NCBI RefSeq assembly: GCF_003945385.1
Contig: NZ_AP018920.1
Coordinates: forward strand, 6,634,001-6,698,000
Reading direction: 5' to 3'
DNA length: 64,000 bases
Source of the DNA: Pseudonocardia autotrophica
GTDB taxonomy: Bacteria > Actinomycetota > Actinomycetes > Mycobacteriales > Pseudonocardiaceae
Shown: one piece after another, positions 57,030-64,000 of the stretch
Layout: each line of letters starts with the position of its first letter
Position numbering within the stretch: position 1 is the stretch's first letter
The notes under the pieces: model-generated
Told to the model about the DNA's origin: nothing
Databases searched by the model: none
Seen by the model: the letters and a program-made list of their open reading frames with translations, nothing else
Made by a program: the position numbers and the translations under genes

Positions 57030-57173
57030 TCAGAGCCTGCGCACGCAGGAACCCACCCACACCCCGCCGAGCAGCACCACGATCACGCCGGTCACCAGCG
57101 CCCCCACGACGAGCAGGGCCACCCCGCCCGCGAGGACGAGGGCGGCGACGAGGAGCTCGAGCCACAGCAGCAC
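57030..57173 (-). CDS. Small hydrophobic membrane protein
   Basis: A 47-residue open frame from GTG 57173 to TGA 57030. Residues 2-40 are almost entirely hydrophobic (WLELLVAALVLAGG, then GALVTGVIVVLLGG), enough for two short helices, and the end is basic (CVRRL). It is convergent with marR, 12 bases apart. No binding site is clear, and no family is known, so it may be chance. Confidence 0.4.
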   Translation of the reverse strand: MLLWLELLVAALVLAGGVALLVVGALVTGVIVVLLGGVWVGSCVRRL

Positions 57174-57478
57174 CGCCCCAGAATTGCACCGCGCACACCC
57201 ACAGGGACACCACCGGCGTGCCGGGCGGCGCGTCCGGTGCCATCATCGGTGCAGCGGGCAACGGCGCCCACCAGGGCTGGTCGGCCGATGACACTCGACC
57301 GATCGGACGTGGCATCGACGCCCGTCCGGCCGCTCCTGCGCCGACCGGGGGAACCTGTCCCACCCCCGGGACGTCACACGTGGTGACGGGTGGCGTCCGG
57401 CCCGGTGGCACGGGGCGGCGTCCGGCCGCATCGGGGGGCAGGGCACCATTTCCGGGTGGTACCTGATCGGAGGCTTGC
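57174..57478. other. Intergenic region upstream of the DedA-like gene
   Basis: 305 bases in which no gene or clear regulatory element is seen. A short GTCACACGTGGTGAC-like symmetry (near 57370-57385) is the only notable pattern. Confidence 0.4.
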
Positions 57479-58099
57479 GTGATCGGACTGTCGGACACCG
57501 TGGCCGCGTTGCTGGCCGCGATTCCGGCTGCGCCGATCCGGTCGCTCCTCGTGATCGGCCTCGGAGCGTTCCTCGAGGGTCCGGTGGTCACCGTCGCCGC
57601 GGCCGCGCTGGCCGGGGCCGGGCAGCTGCCCTGGTGGGGAGTCTGGCTGGCAGCGGTGGTCGCGGACGTCGTCGGCGACACCCTGCTCTACGCACTCGGC
57701 AGGCACGGCGACCGGCCGGCCGTCGCGCGGGTGCTGGTCCGGCTCGGGCTGACCGACGCCCGCCGCGAGGCCCTCACCCGCGAGGTGCACACGCACCTGC
57801 CCCGGATCGTGATCGGGGCCAAGCTCGTCGACATCGGCGCGATCCCCGCCTATCTCGCTGCCGGCCTGGCGAACGTCGGCTACCAGCGCTTCCTGTCCTG
57901 GGTGATCCCGGCGACCGCGGTGCGGGCCGCGGTGCTCGTCGGCATCGGGTACGCGGCGGGCGACCGGCTCGCCGCCGACCTGGAGAGCCGGCCGTGGCTG
58001 CTGCTCGTCGCCGGGATCGCGGTCGGGGTGGCACTCGTGCTGGGCAGGCTGGTGATCGTCCGGGCCACCGCCGGCCGCCGGCGCGTGCACGCCCGCTGA
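57479..58099 (+). CDS. DedA-family membrane protein
   Basis: A 206-residue protein of the DedA/VTT superfamily. Seen are an acidic membrane-entry region (GAFLEGPVVTVAAAALAGAG), DTLLYALGRHGDRP, and KLVDIGAIPAYLAAGLANVGYQRFL. Relatives flip polyprenyl or phospholipid carriers and affect membrane potential. GGAGG lies 4 bases before GTG 57479. No partner is evident. Confidence 0.83.
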   Translation: MIGLSDTVAALLAAIPAAPIRSLLVIGLGAFLEGPVVTVAAAALAGAGQLPWWGVWLAAVVADVVGDTLLYALGRHGDRPAVARVLVRLGLTDARREALTREVHTHLPRIVIGAKLVDIGAIPAYLAAGLANVGYQRFLSWVIPATAVRAAVLVGIGYAAGDRLAADLESRPWLLLVAGIAVGVALVLGRLVIVRATAGRRRVHAR

Positions 58100-58125
58100 G
58101 GAGCCGCGCGCGCCGACGGCCCGCG

Positions 58126-59835
58126 TCAGCCCCGCAGCTCGGGGAACGCGTCGTCGCGCCACTCGACGGCGGCGACCGCACCCGGGTCGTCCGTCTCGCG
58201 CGTGCGCAGCTCGACCCGGCGGATCTTCCCGGAGATCGTCTTCGGCAGCTCCGCGAACTCCAGCCGCCGCACCCGCAGATAGGGGGCCAGGTTCGCGCGG
58301 GCGTGCGCGAGGATCCCCAGTGCCGTCTCCCGGGTCGGCTCGAAGCCGGGGGCCAGCGCCACGTACGCCTTGGGCACCGCCAGCCGCACCGGATCCGGCT
58401 GCGGCACCACGGCCGCCTCCAGCACCGCCGGATGCTCCACCAGCACGCTCTCCAGCTCGAACGGGGAGACCTTGTAGTCCGACGCCTTGAACACGTCGTC
58501 GGTGCGTCCGACGTAGAACAGGTAGCCCTCGGCGTCCCGGGTCGCGGTGTCCCCGGTGTGGTAGAAGCCGCCGGCCATCGCCTCCGCGGTCCGCTCGGGC
58601 ATGTCCAGGTAGCCGGTCATCAGGCTGATCGGGCGCCGGGCCAGGTCGATGCAGATCTCGCCCTCGGTGTCCGAGACCTCGCCGGTGGTCTCGTCGACGA
58701 GCACCACCGGGACGCCGGGCAGCGGACGCCCCATCGACCCGGGCTTGACCGGTGAGCCGGGGGTGTTGCCGACCGACGCGGTGGTCTCGGTCTGCCCGAA
58801 CCCGTCGCGCAGGGTCAGCCCCCAGTGCTGCCGGACCTGCTCGATGATCTCCGGGTTCAGCGGCTCGCCCGCCGCGATCACCTCGCGCAACGATCCGGGC
58901 CCGCCGGACAGGTCCGCCTTGATCAGCATCCGCCACACGGTGGGCGGCGCGCAGAACGTGGTGACCTGCCGGGTACGCAGCGTCCCGAGCAGCGCCGCGG
59001 CGTCGAACCGGGTGTAGTTGTAGAGGAAGATCGTCGCCCCGGCGATCCACGGGGCGAAGAAGCAGCTCCAGGCGTGCTTCGCCCAGCCCGGCGAGCTGAT
59101 GTTCAGGTGCACGTCGCCCGGGGCGAGCCCCAGCCAGTACATCGTGCTCAGGTGCCCCACCGGGTAGGACGCCTGGGTGTGCTCGACCAGCTTGGGCCGG
59201 CTGGTCGTGCCGGAGGTGAAGTAGAGGAGCAGCCGGTCCTCGGCGGTGGTGCCGGGGTGCTCGAGCGGGGCCTCGGCCTCCGCGGCCGGCGCGGTGTCCG
59301 CGTCGGTGTAGTCCAGCCAGCCCGGCGCCGATCCGCCGACGGCCACCAGCACCCGGCCGTCGTGCAGGCCCTCGAACCGGTCCGCGCAGGAGACGTCGGC
59401 GATCACGAATCTGGCGTCGCCGCGTTCGAGCCGGCCGGGCAGGTCGACCGCCCCGAGCGCCGTCGTGGTCGGCATGATGACCGCGCCGAGCTTCATGACG
59501 GCGAGCATCGACTCCCACAGCTCGACCCGGTTGCCGAGCATGACCAGCACGCTGTCGCCGCGCGAGACACCGTGCGAGGCGAGCCAGCGGGCGACCCGGT
59601 TGGAGCGGCGGCGCAGCTCGTCGAAGCTCCAGGAGCCGGCGCCGCCGTCCTCCTCGACGATCTGCAACGCCGGCCGGTCGTCGCCCTCGGCGATCACGTC
59701 GAACCAGTCGTGGGCCCACTGGAACGGGCCGGAGAGCTCGGGCCAGCGGAAGTCGGCGACCGCCTTCTCGTGCTCGCCGTGCAGCGCGACGAGCCGGTCC
59801 CGCGCGTCCCGGAGGATCTCGTGGTTGGTGTTCAT
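58126..59835 (-). CDS. Acyl-CoA synthetase (AMP-forming)
   Basis: A 569-residue ANL-superfamily ligase: P-loop LLLYFTSGTTSRPKLVEHT, acyl-pocket region FGQTETT, hinge YHTGDTATRDAEGYLFYVGRTDD and the catalytic lysine in PKTISGKIRR. It activates a carboxylic acid as acyl-CoA via acyl-AMP. Overlap by 4 bases with the MHS transporter gene suggests that the transporter imports its acid substrate. Medium-chain or aromatic acids fit the family. Confidence 0.92.
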   Translation of the reverse strand: MNTNHEILRDARDRLVALHGEHEKAVADFRWPELSGPFQWAHDWFDVIAEGDDRPALQIVEEDGGAGSWSFDELRRRSNRVARWLASHGVSRGDSVLVMLGNRVELWESMLAVMKLGAVIMPTTTALGAVDLPGRLERGDARFVIADVSCADRFEGLHDGRVLVAVGGSAPGWLDYTDADTAPAAEAEAPLEHPGTTAEDRLLLYFTSGTTSRPKLVEHTQASYPVGHLSTMYWLGLAPGDVHLNISSPGWAKHAWSCFFAPWIAGATIFLYNYTRFDAAALLGTLRTRQVTTFCAPPTVWRMLIKADLSGGPGSLREVIAAGEPLNPEIIEQVRQHWGLTLRDGFGQTETTASVGNTPGSPVKPGSMGRPLPGVPVVLVDETTGEVSDTEGEICIDLARRPISLMTGYLDMPERTAEAMAGGFYHTGDTATRDAEGYLFYVGRTDDVFKASDYKVSPFELESVLVEHPAVLEAAVVPQPDPVRLAVPKAYVALAPGFEPTRETALGILAHARANLAPYLRVRRLEFAELPKTISGKIRRVELRTRETDDPGAVAAVEWRDDAFPELRG

Positions 59836-61193
59836 GCCGGCGTCTCCGTCCGCTCGATCTCGTGTTCCAGGGCGCGGTTGCGGGTCTCACGCAGCATCGA
59901 GACGCTGATCAGCGAGATGACCGCGGTGACCGAGAGCATCACGCCGATCGCGACGCTGCCGAACGACGCGGCCAGGCCGGGTGCGAGCAGTGGCGGGATG
60001 GCGCCACCGAAGACGCCCGCGAGGTTGTAGCCGAGCCCGGCGCCGGTGTAGCGGTGCTTGGCCGCGAACAGCTCCGGCAGGTACGACCCGGCCGGCCCGT
60101 AGGAGACCGAGAAGATCACCAGGGTGACCGAGAGGCCGATCCCGAAGGCCAGCGGCGTCCCGATGTCCAGCACCGGGAACAGCGCGAGCGCCCAGACGAT
60201 GCCTGCGATGCAGGAGACCCGGATGACGTTCCGCCGCCCGAAGCGGTCGGACAGGATCCCGGAGATCACGATGCCGGCACCGAAGATCACCGAGGCGCCG
60301 ATGCCCAGGCTCAGGACGACCGGGCGGGACAGCGCGGCACCGTCCGGGTTGGTGCCGTAGGCGGTCAGATAGGCGGTGCCCATGTAGAAGAACGCGAACA
60401 GCATGGTCAGCGCGCCGGCCGACAGCATGACCTCGCGCGGCTGGGCGCGGACGGCCTCCAGGAACGGCAGCCGCTTGCTGCGGTCCAGGGTGGCGGCCTC
60501 GGACTTCGCCCGCCGCTGCGCGTCCTTGAACGCCGGGGTCTCCTCGATCGACAGCCGCACCCAGAGCCCGACGCCGACCAGGGCGATCGAGAGGATGAAC
60601 GGGATCCGCCAGCCGTAGGTCAGGAAGGCGTCGTCGTCGTCGCCCATGATCAGCCCGGTGACCAGGAAGGTGCCGGACGACAGCGCGAACGCGATCGCCG
60701 GGCCGAGCTGCGGGAACACCCCGTAGAAGCCGCGCTTCTCCTTGGGTGCGTACTCCGCGGTCAGCAGGGTCGCGCCGGCCCACTCACCGCCGACGGCGAA
60801 GCCCTGGCAGAAGCGCAGGAACACCAGGATCAGCGGTGCGGCGACGCCGATCGTCTCCGCCGGGGGCAGCAGACCGATCAGGACGGTCGCGATCCCCATC
60901 ATCAGCAGGGTCGAGATCAGCGTGCGCTTGCGGCCGATCCGGTCGCCGTAGTGGCCGAAGATGACGGCGCCGACCGGGCGGGCGAAGAACGCGACGGCGA
61001 ACGTCGCGAACGACGCGACGGTGCCCGCGGTCGCGCCGAGCGCCGGGAAGAAGACCGTCGGGAAGACCAGCGCCGCAGCGGTGCCGTAGATGAAGAAGTC
61101 GTAGAACTCGATCGTCGTGCCGGCGCAGCTGGCCGCGGCGACCCTGCGGAGTGGGACCGGCTTCGTCGTCTCCGGTGGGGACGCGTCGGACAT
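59832..61193 (-). CDS. MFS transporter, metabolite:H+ symporter family
   Basis: A 453-residue permease with about 12 hydrophobic helices. The MHS signature is visible: TTIEFYDFFIYG near the start, FGHYGDRIGRKRTL and GFAVGGEWAGATLL. These transporters import organic acids or compatible solutes with protons. ATG 61193 is used because the long upstream extension does not resemble the family. First gene of a two-gene operon with the acyl-CoA synthetase. Confidence 0.92.
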   Translation of the reverse strand: MSDASPPETTKPVPLRRVAAASCAGTTIEFYDFFIYGTAAALVFPTVFFPALGATAGTVASFATFAVAFFARPVGAVIFGHYGDRIGRKRTLISTLLMMGIATVLIGLLPPAETIGVAAPLILVFLRFCQGFAVGGEWAGATLLTAEYAPKEKRGFYGVFPQLGPAIAFALSSGTFLVTGLIMGDDDDAFLTYGWRIPFILSIALVGVGLWVRLSIEETPAFKDAQRRAKSEAATLDRSKRLPFLEAVRAQPREVMLSAGALTMLFAFFYMGTAYLTAYGTNPDGAALSRPVVLSLGIGASVIFGAGIVISGILSDRFGRRNVIRVSCIAGIVWALALFPVLDIGTPLAFGIGLSVTLVIFSVSYGPAGSYLPELFAAKHRYTGAGLGYNLAGVFGGAIPPLLAPGLAASFGSVAIGVMLSVTAVISLISVSMLRETRNRALEHEIERTETPA

Positions 61194-61288
61194 GGCTGGG
61201 CTCCTCGTCGAGCGGATGGGGGATCGGCCACGGTGGGGTCGAGCCCGATGGGTGGACGAGAGAGTCACCGAGCGGCCCGCAGCGCCGC

Positions 61289-61328
61289 TACCCACTGAAG
61301 TAGGGATACCCACTTCGGGGGGTAGTGG
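61289..61328. promoter_or_regulatory. Direct repeats TACCCACT in a divergent promoter
   Basis: TACCCACT occurs at 61289-61296 and 61307-61314, 18 bases start to start, followed by the inverse-like GTAGTGG at 61322-61328. The group sits between the divergent MHS transporter and GAF-LuxR genes, a plausible binding region for the regulator. Confidence 0.45.
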
Positions 61329-61423
61329 TGCCGCAGGCGGCTTGACGCCGACCGGGACACATGCGACAACGCATCCGGGACGCGGATGAGAAGCACATTC
61401 GCGCGCACCGATGGAGGGCACCC

Positions 61424-62290
61424 GTGGTCGACGGTGATCCGGCGTGGACAGCGGCCGCCGACGCGTCCGAGGACGTCGTGGCCCGGTCGCTCGAGGCCTC
61501 GCTGGCGCGGCGGCTCGGCGAGCTGCACCGCAGCACCGGCCTGCCGGTGGTCTTCGGGGGCGCGACCCGGAGCGCGGTGACCGGGCAGAAGCTCACGATC
61601 ACCCGGCTCGCGGGCACGCTGGGCGACTCGCTGCGCCAGCTCGACGTGGTGTCCGGGCGTGGCCTCGGCGGCGTCGCGATGCTGCGCAAGCGTCCGTGCC
61701 GGGTGAACGACTACGCGTCGACGTCCGGGATCACCCACGACTACGACCTGCCGGTCGTCGAGTACGAGAAGCTGACCTCGATCCTCGCCTATCCGATCAT
61801 GGTGGGCGGGGCGGTCCGCGGGATGGTCTACGGGGCCGTCCGTGAGGACCGACCGATCGGGGACGTCGCGGTCCGCCGGACCGGTGCGATCGCCACGCAG
61901 GTCGCCCGGGACGTGACCGCGATGCTGGAACCGGCCACCCCCGGCCCGGGTGGCGGGGCGGGTTCGGAGCGCAGCACGGCGCTCGACGAGCTGGCGGTGC
62001 TCGCCCGCACGACCGCCGATCCGGGGCTGCGGGCCAAGCTCGACCAGATCCACCGGGCGCTCGCCGGTTCCCGGCCGTCCCCGGACGCACCCCCGGGGAC
62101 CCTGCTCGCTCCGCGGGAGGCCGAGGCGTTGCGGCTGGTGGCGGTCGGTGCGAGCAACGCCGAGATCGCCGCCGACATGGGTCTGGCGGTGGACACGGTG
62201 AAGACCTACCTGCGCAGCGCGATGCGCAAGCTCGGCGTGCACAACCGGACGAAGGCCGTCCTCGCCGCCCGCTCCGCCGGCCTCCTCTGA
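61424..62290 (+). CDS. GAF-domain LuxR-family transcriptional regulator
   Basis: A 288-residue regulator with a GAF-like sensor domain at about 25-160 and a C-terminal LuxR helix-turn-helix (PREAEALRLVAVGASNAEIA, then VKTYLRSAMRKLG). No receiver domain is present. GGAGGG five bases upstream decides for GTG 61424; an in-frame ATG at 61361 has none. Such regulators often control adjacent acyl-CoA ligase and MFS genes for aromatic or organic acids. Confidence 0.87.
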   Translation: MVDGDPAWTAAADASEDVVARSLEASLARRLGELHRSTGLPVVFGGATRSAVTGQKLTITRLAGTLGDSLRQLDVVSGRGLGGVAMLRKRPCRVNDYASTSGITHDYDLPVVEYEKLTSILAYPIMVGGAVRGMVYGAVREDRPIGDVAVRRTGAIATQVARDVTAMLEPATPGPGGGAGSERSTALDELAVLARTTADPGLRAKLDQIHRALAGSRPSPDAPPGTLLAPREAEALRLVAVGASNAEIAADMGLAVDTVKTYLRSAMRKLGVHNRTKAVLAARSAGLL

Positions 62291-62358
62291 GGAGCGCCGC
62301 CGGGGACGGGGTGGGTCCTGCGACCGTGGAACGGCGCCGGGGAGCATGATGCCCAGAC

Positions 62359-63753
62359 ATGAGCCGGGTGCATGCGTTCTCCGACGACGCTCTGGGTGAT
62401 GCCGACGCCGTCGAGCTGGCGGATCGGGTCCGACGGCGCGAGACCTCCGCCGCCGAGCTGCGGAACGCGGTCGCCGAGCGGGCCGCGCTGGTGGATCCGC
62501 AGCTGCGCGGCCTGGCCCTGGACCGGATCGCCGATCCGGTGTCCGGGGAGCGGGCCGGACCGCTCGCGGGCGTCCCCACCCTGGTCAAGGACAACACCGA
62601 CGTCCGCGGCTGGCCGGTCGGCAACGGCACCACCGCGTACGTCCCGGCACCGGCGCGGGAGCACGCCGAGGTCACCCGGCAACTGCTGGCGACCGGGTTG
62701 GACGTGCTGGGCCTGACCCGGATGCCCGAGTACGGCCTGAACGCCTCCACCGAGTACGCCGTCGCCGAGCCGACCCGCAATCCGTGGGATCCCCGGTTCT
62801 CGGCCGGGGCGTCGTCCGGCGGGTCGGCCGCGCTGGTCGCCGCCGGGGTGGTGCCGGTGGCGCACGCGAACGACGGCGGCGGATCGATCCGGATCCCGGC
62901 GGCGGCCTGCGGGCTGGTCGGGTTGAAGCCGACCCGGGGCAGGCTCGCGCCGAACGCGAACGGCGCCCGGATGCCGATCGACCTGGTCGCCGACGGGATC
63001 GTCTCCCGGTCGGTGCGCGACACCGCGACCTTCCTCGCCGCCGCCGACCGGTACCGCCGCAATCCGGCGCTGCCGCCGGTCGGCCTGGTCGAGGGCCCGG
63101 CCCGGCGCCGGCTGCGGATCGGCCTGGTCCTGGACTCCCCGACCGGTGCGCAGATCGACGCCGAGACCCGGACCGCGGTCACCGAGATGGCGGAGCTGCT
63201 CGGCAAGCAGGGGCACCTGGTGGAGCCGGCGACGACCGGGATCGGCTCCCGGTTCGTCGATGACTTCCTGGACTACTGGGGACTGCTCGCGTTCTCGGTG
63301 GTCACCGGCGGGCGATGGCTGCACGGCCGCACGTTCGACCCGGAGCGGCTGGACGCGCTCACCCACGGCCTGGCCGACCACTACCGCAAGGCGATGGCCC
63401 GCACCCCGGTTTTCCTGCACCGGCTGCGCCGGGTCGCGCAGTCCTACACCGAGCTGTTCACCCGGCACGACGTGCTGCTCTCACCGGTGCTGGCGCACAC
63501 CCCTCCGGAGATCGGGTGGCTGAGCCCCACGGTCGGGTTCGACGAGCTCACCCGGCGGCTGCTCGACTACGTGGCGTTCACCCCGCTGTGCAACGTCGCG
63601 GGCGCACCGGCGATCGCGGTACCTGCCGGGACGGCGGCCAACGGGCTGCCGCTGGGGGTGCACCTGTCCACCGCCGCCGGGGACGAGCGCACCCTGCTGG
63701 AGCTGGCGTTCGCGCTGGAGTCCGACCGGCCGTGGCCGCGGATCCAGGGCTGA
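62359..63753 (+). CDS. Amidase signature enzyme
   Basis: A 464-residue amidase with the Ser-Ser-Lys triad: K in TLVKDNTDV near residue 77, the cis-serine in SAGASSGGSAA, and the nucleophile serine in DGGGSIRIPAAACG. It hydrolyses an amide of unknown structure to acid and amine or ammonia. ATG 62359 is chosen. It follows the GAF-LuxR gene by 68 bases on the same strand. A GatA of tRNA amidation is unlikely because no gatB/gatC neighbours occur. Confidence 0.9.
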   Translation: MSRVHAFSDDALGDADAVELADRVRRRETSAAELRNAVAERAALVDPQLRGLALDRIADPVSGERAGPLAGVPTLVKDNTDVRGWPVGNGTTAYVPAPAREHAEVTRQLLATGLDVLGLTRMPEYGLNASTEYAVAEPTRNPWDPRFSAGASSGGSAALVAAGVVPVAHANDGGGSIRIPAAACGLVGLKPTRGRLAPNANGARMPIDLVADGIVSRSVRDTATFLAAADRYRRNPALPPVGLVEGPARRRLRIGLVLDSPTGAQIDAETRTAVTEMAELLGKQGHLVEPATTGIGSRFVDDFLDYWGLLAFSVVTGGRWLHGRTFDPERLDALTHGLADHYRKAMARTPVFLHRLRRVAQSYTELFTRHDVLLSPVLAHTPPEIGWLSPTVGFDELTRRLLDYVAFTPLCNVAGAPAIAVPAGTAANGLPLGVHLSTAAGDERTLLELAFALESDRPWPRIQG

Positions 63754-63778
63754 GCGGCTTCCAGGTCCGAGCCGGCGC

Positions 63779-64000
<222 letters not shown>

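Noticed and set aside
62359..63753. GatA subunit of the tRNA amidotransferase
   Set aside because: The triad is shared, but gatB and gatC are not nearby and the C-terminal region is unlike GatA.

Overview
The window is very GC-rich, uses GTG starts often, and packs genes with 1 to 4 base stop/start overlaps, as a high-GC actinobacterium would. Two blocks follow gene orders known from Mycobacterium tuberculosis: Rv0435c-pssA-psd-moeA2-groEL2 (1-6951) and ercc3-Rv0862c-Rv0863-moaC2-mog-moaE2-rpfA (9469-23853). A cvnABCD conservon, ectABCD and DUF222/HNH genes point to a non-mycobacterial relative, most likely a Pseudonocardiaceae member such as Pseudonocardia. That placement is inferred from gene content, not from a computed phylogeny.

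Layout. 1-5106: minus-strand AAA ATPase (cut by the window edge), pssA, psd and moeA. 5156-7016: groEL behind a promoter with two CIRCE elements, closed by a strong hairpin. 7041-9348: WYL regulator, DinB-like protein and PspC protein, with a 13-bp repeat block in the divergent promoter. 9469-23853: XPB helicase, a complete conservon (kinase, roadblock, DUF742, GTPase), the Rv0862c-like protein, an NTP transferase, and moaC-mog-moaE between two rpf genes. 24405-27554: MoxR ATPase, VWA protein and XdhC (coxDEF-like maturation set). 27648-31013: iron-dependent alcohol dehydrogenase with a two-component system. 30936-34703: an accessory segment in which the 3' end of the response regulator plus a palindrome array is duplicated around a nuclease gene and followed by a DUF222/HNH gene. 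34714-42204: hydrolase, membrane proteins, CPBP protease, thiOSG behind a TPP riboswitch, thiE and DUF3159. 43202-45592: ectABC-ectD on the minus strand. 46267-50814: SDR, 2OG-Fe(II) oxygenase, carnitine-acyltransferase-like enzyme and epimerase. 50944-57173: proline-rich membrane protein, a frameshifted hydrolase, ARB-07466-like protein, CmcJ-like oxygenase, VOC protein, LLM flavoenzyme, MarR and a small membrane ORF. 57479-64000: DedA protein, acyl-CoA synthetase with an MHS transporter, GAF-LuxR regulator, amidase, and the 3' end of hpd.

How the genes work together. Three functional themes recur. First, molybdenum cofactor: moeA, a MocA-like transferase, moaC, mog, moaE, coxD, coxE and xdhC all lie here, but no molybdoenzyme does. 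Second, osmoprotection: ectA, ectB, ectC, then an attenuator-like hairpin, then ectD. Third, growth-state control: groEL under HrcA, two resuscitation-promoting factors, and a CRP-like site between rpf and moaC. No tRNA, rRNA, CRISPR array or complete insertion sequence was recognised. The most unusual area is 30936-32884.
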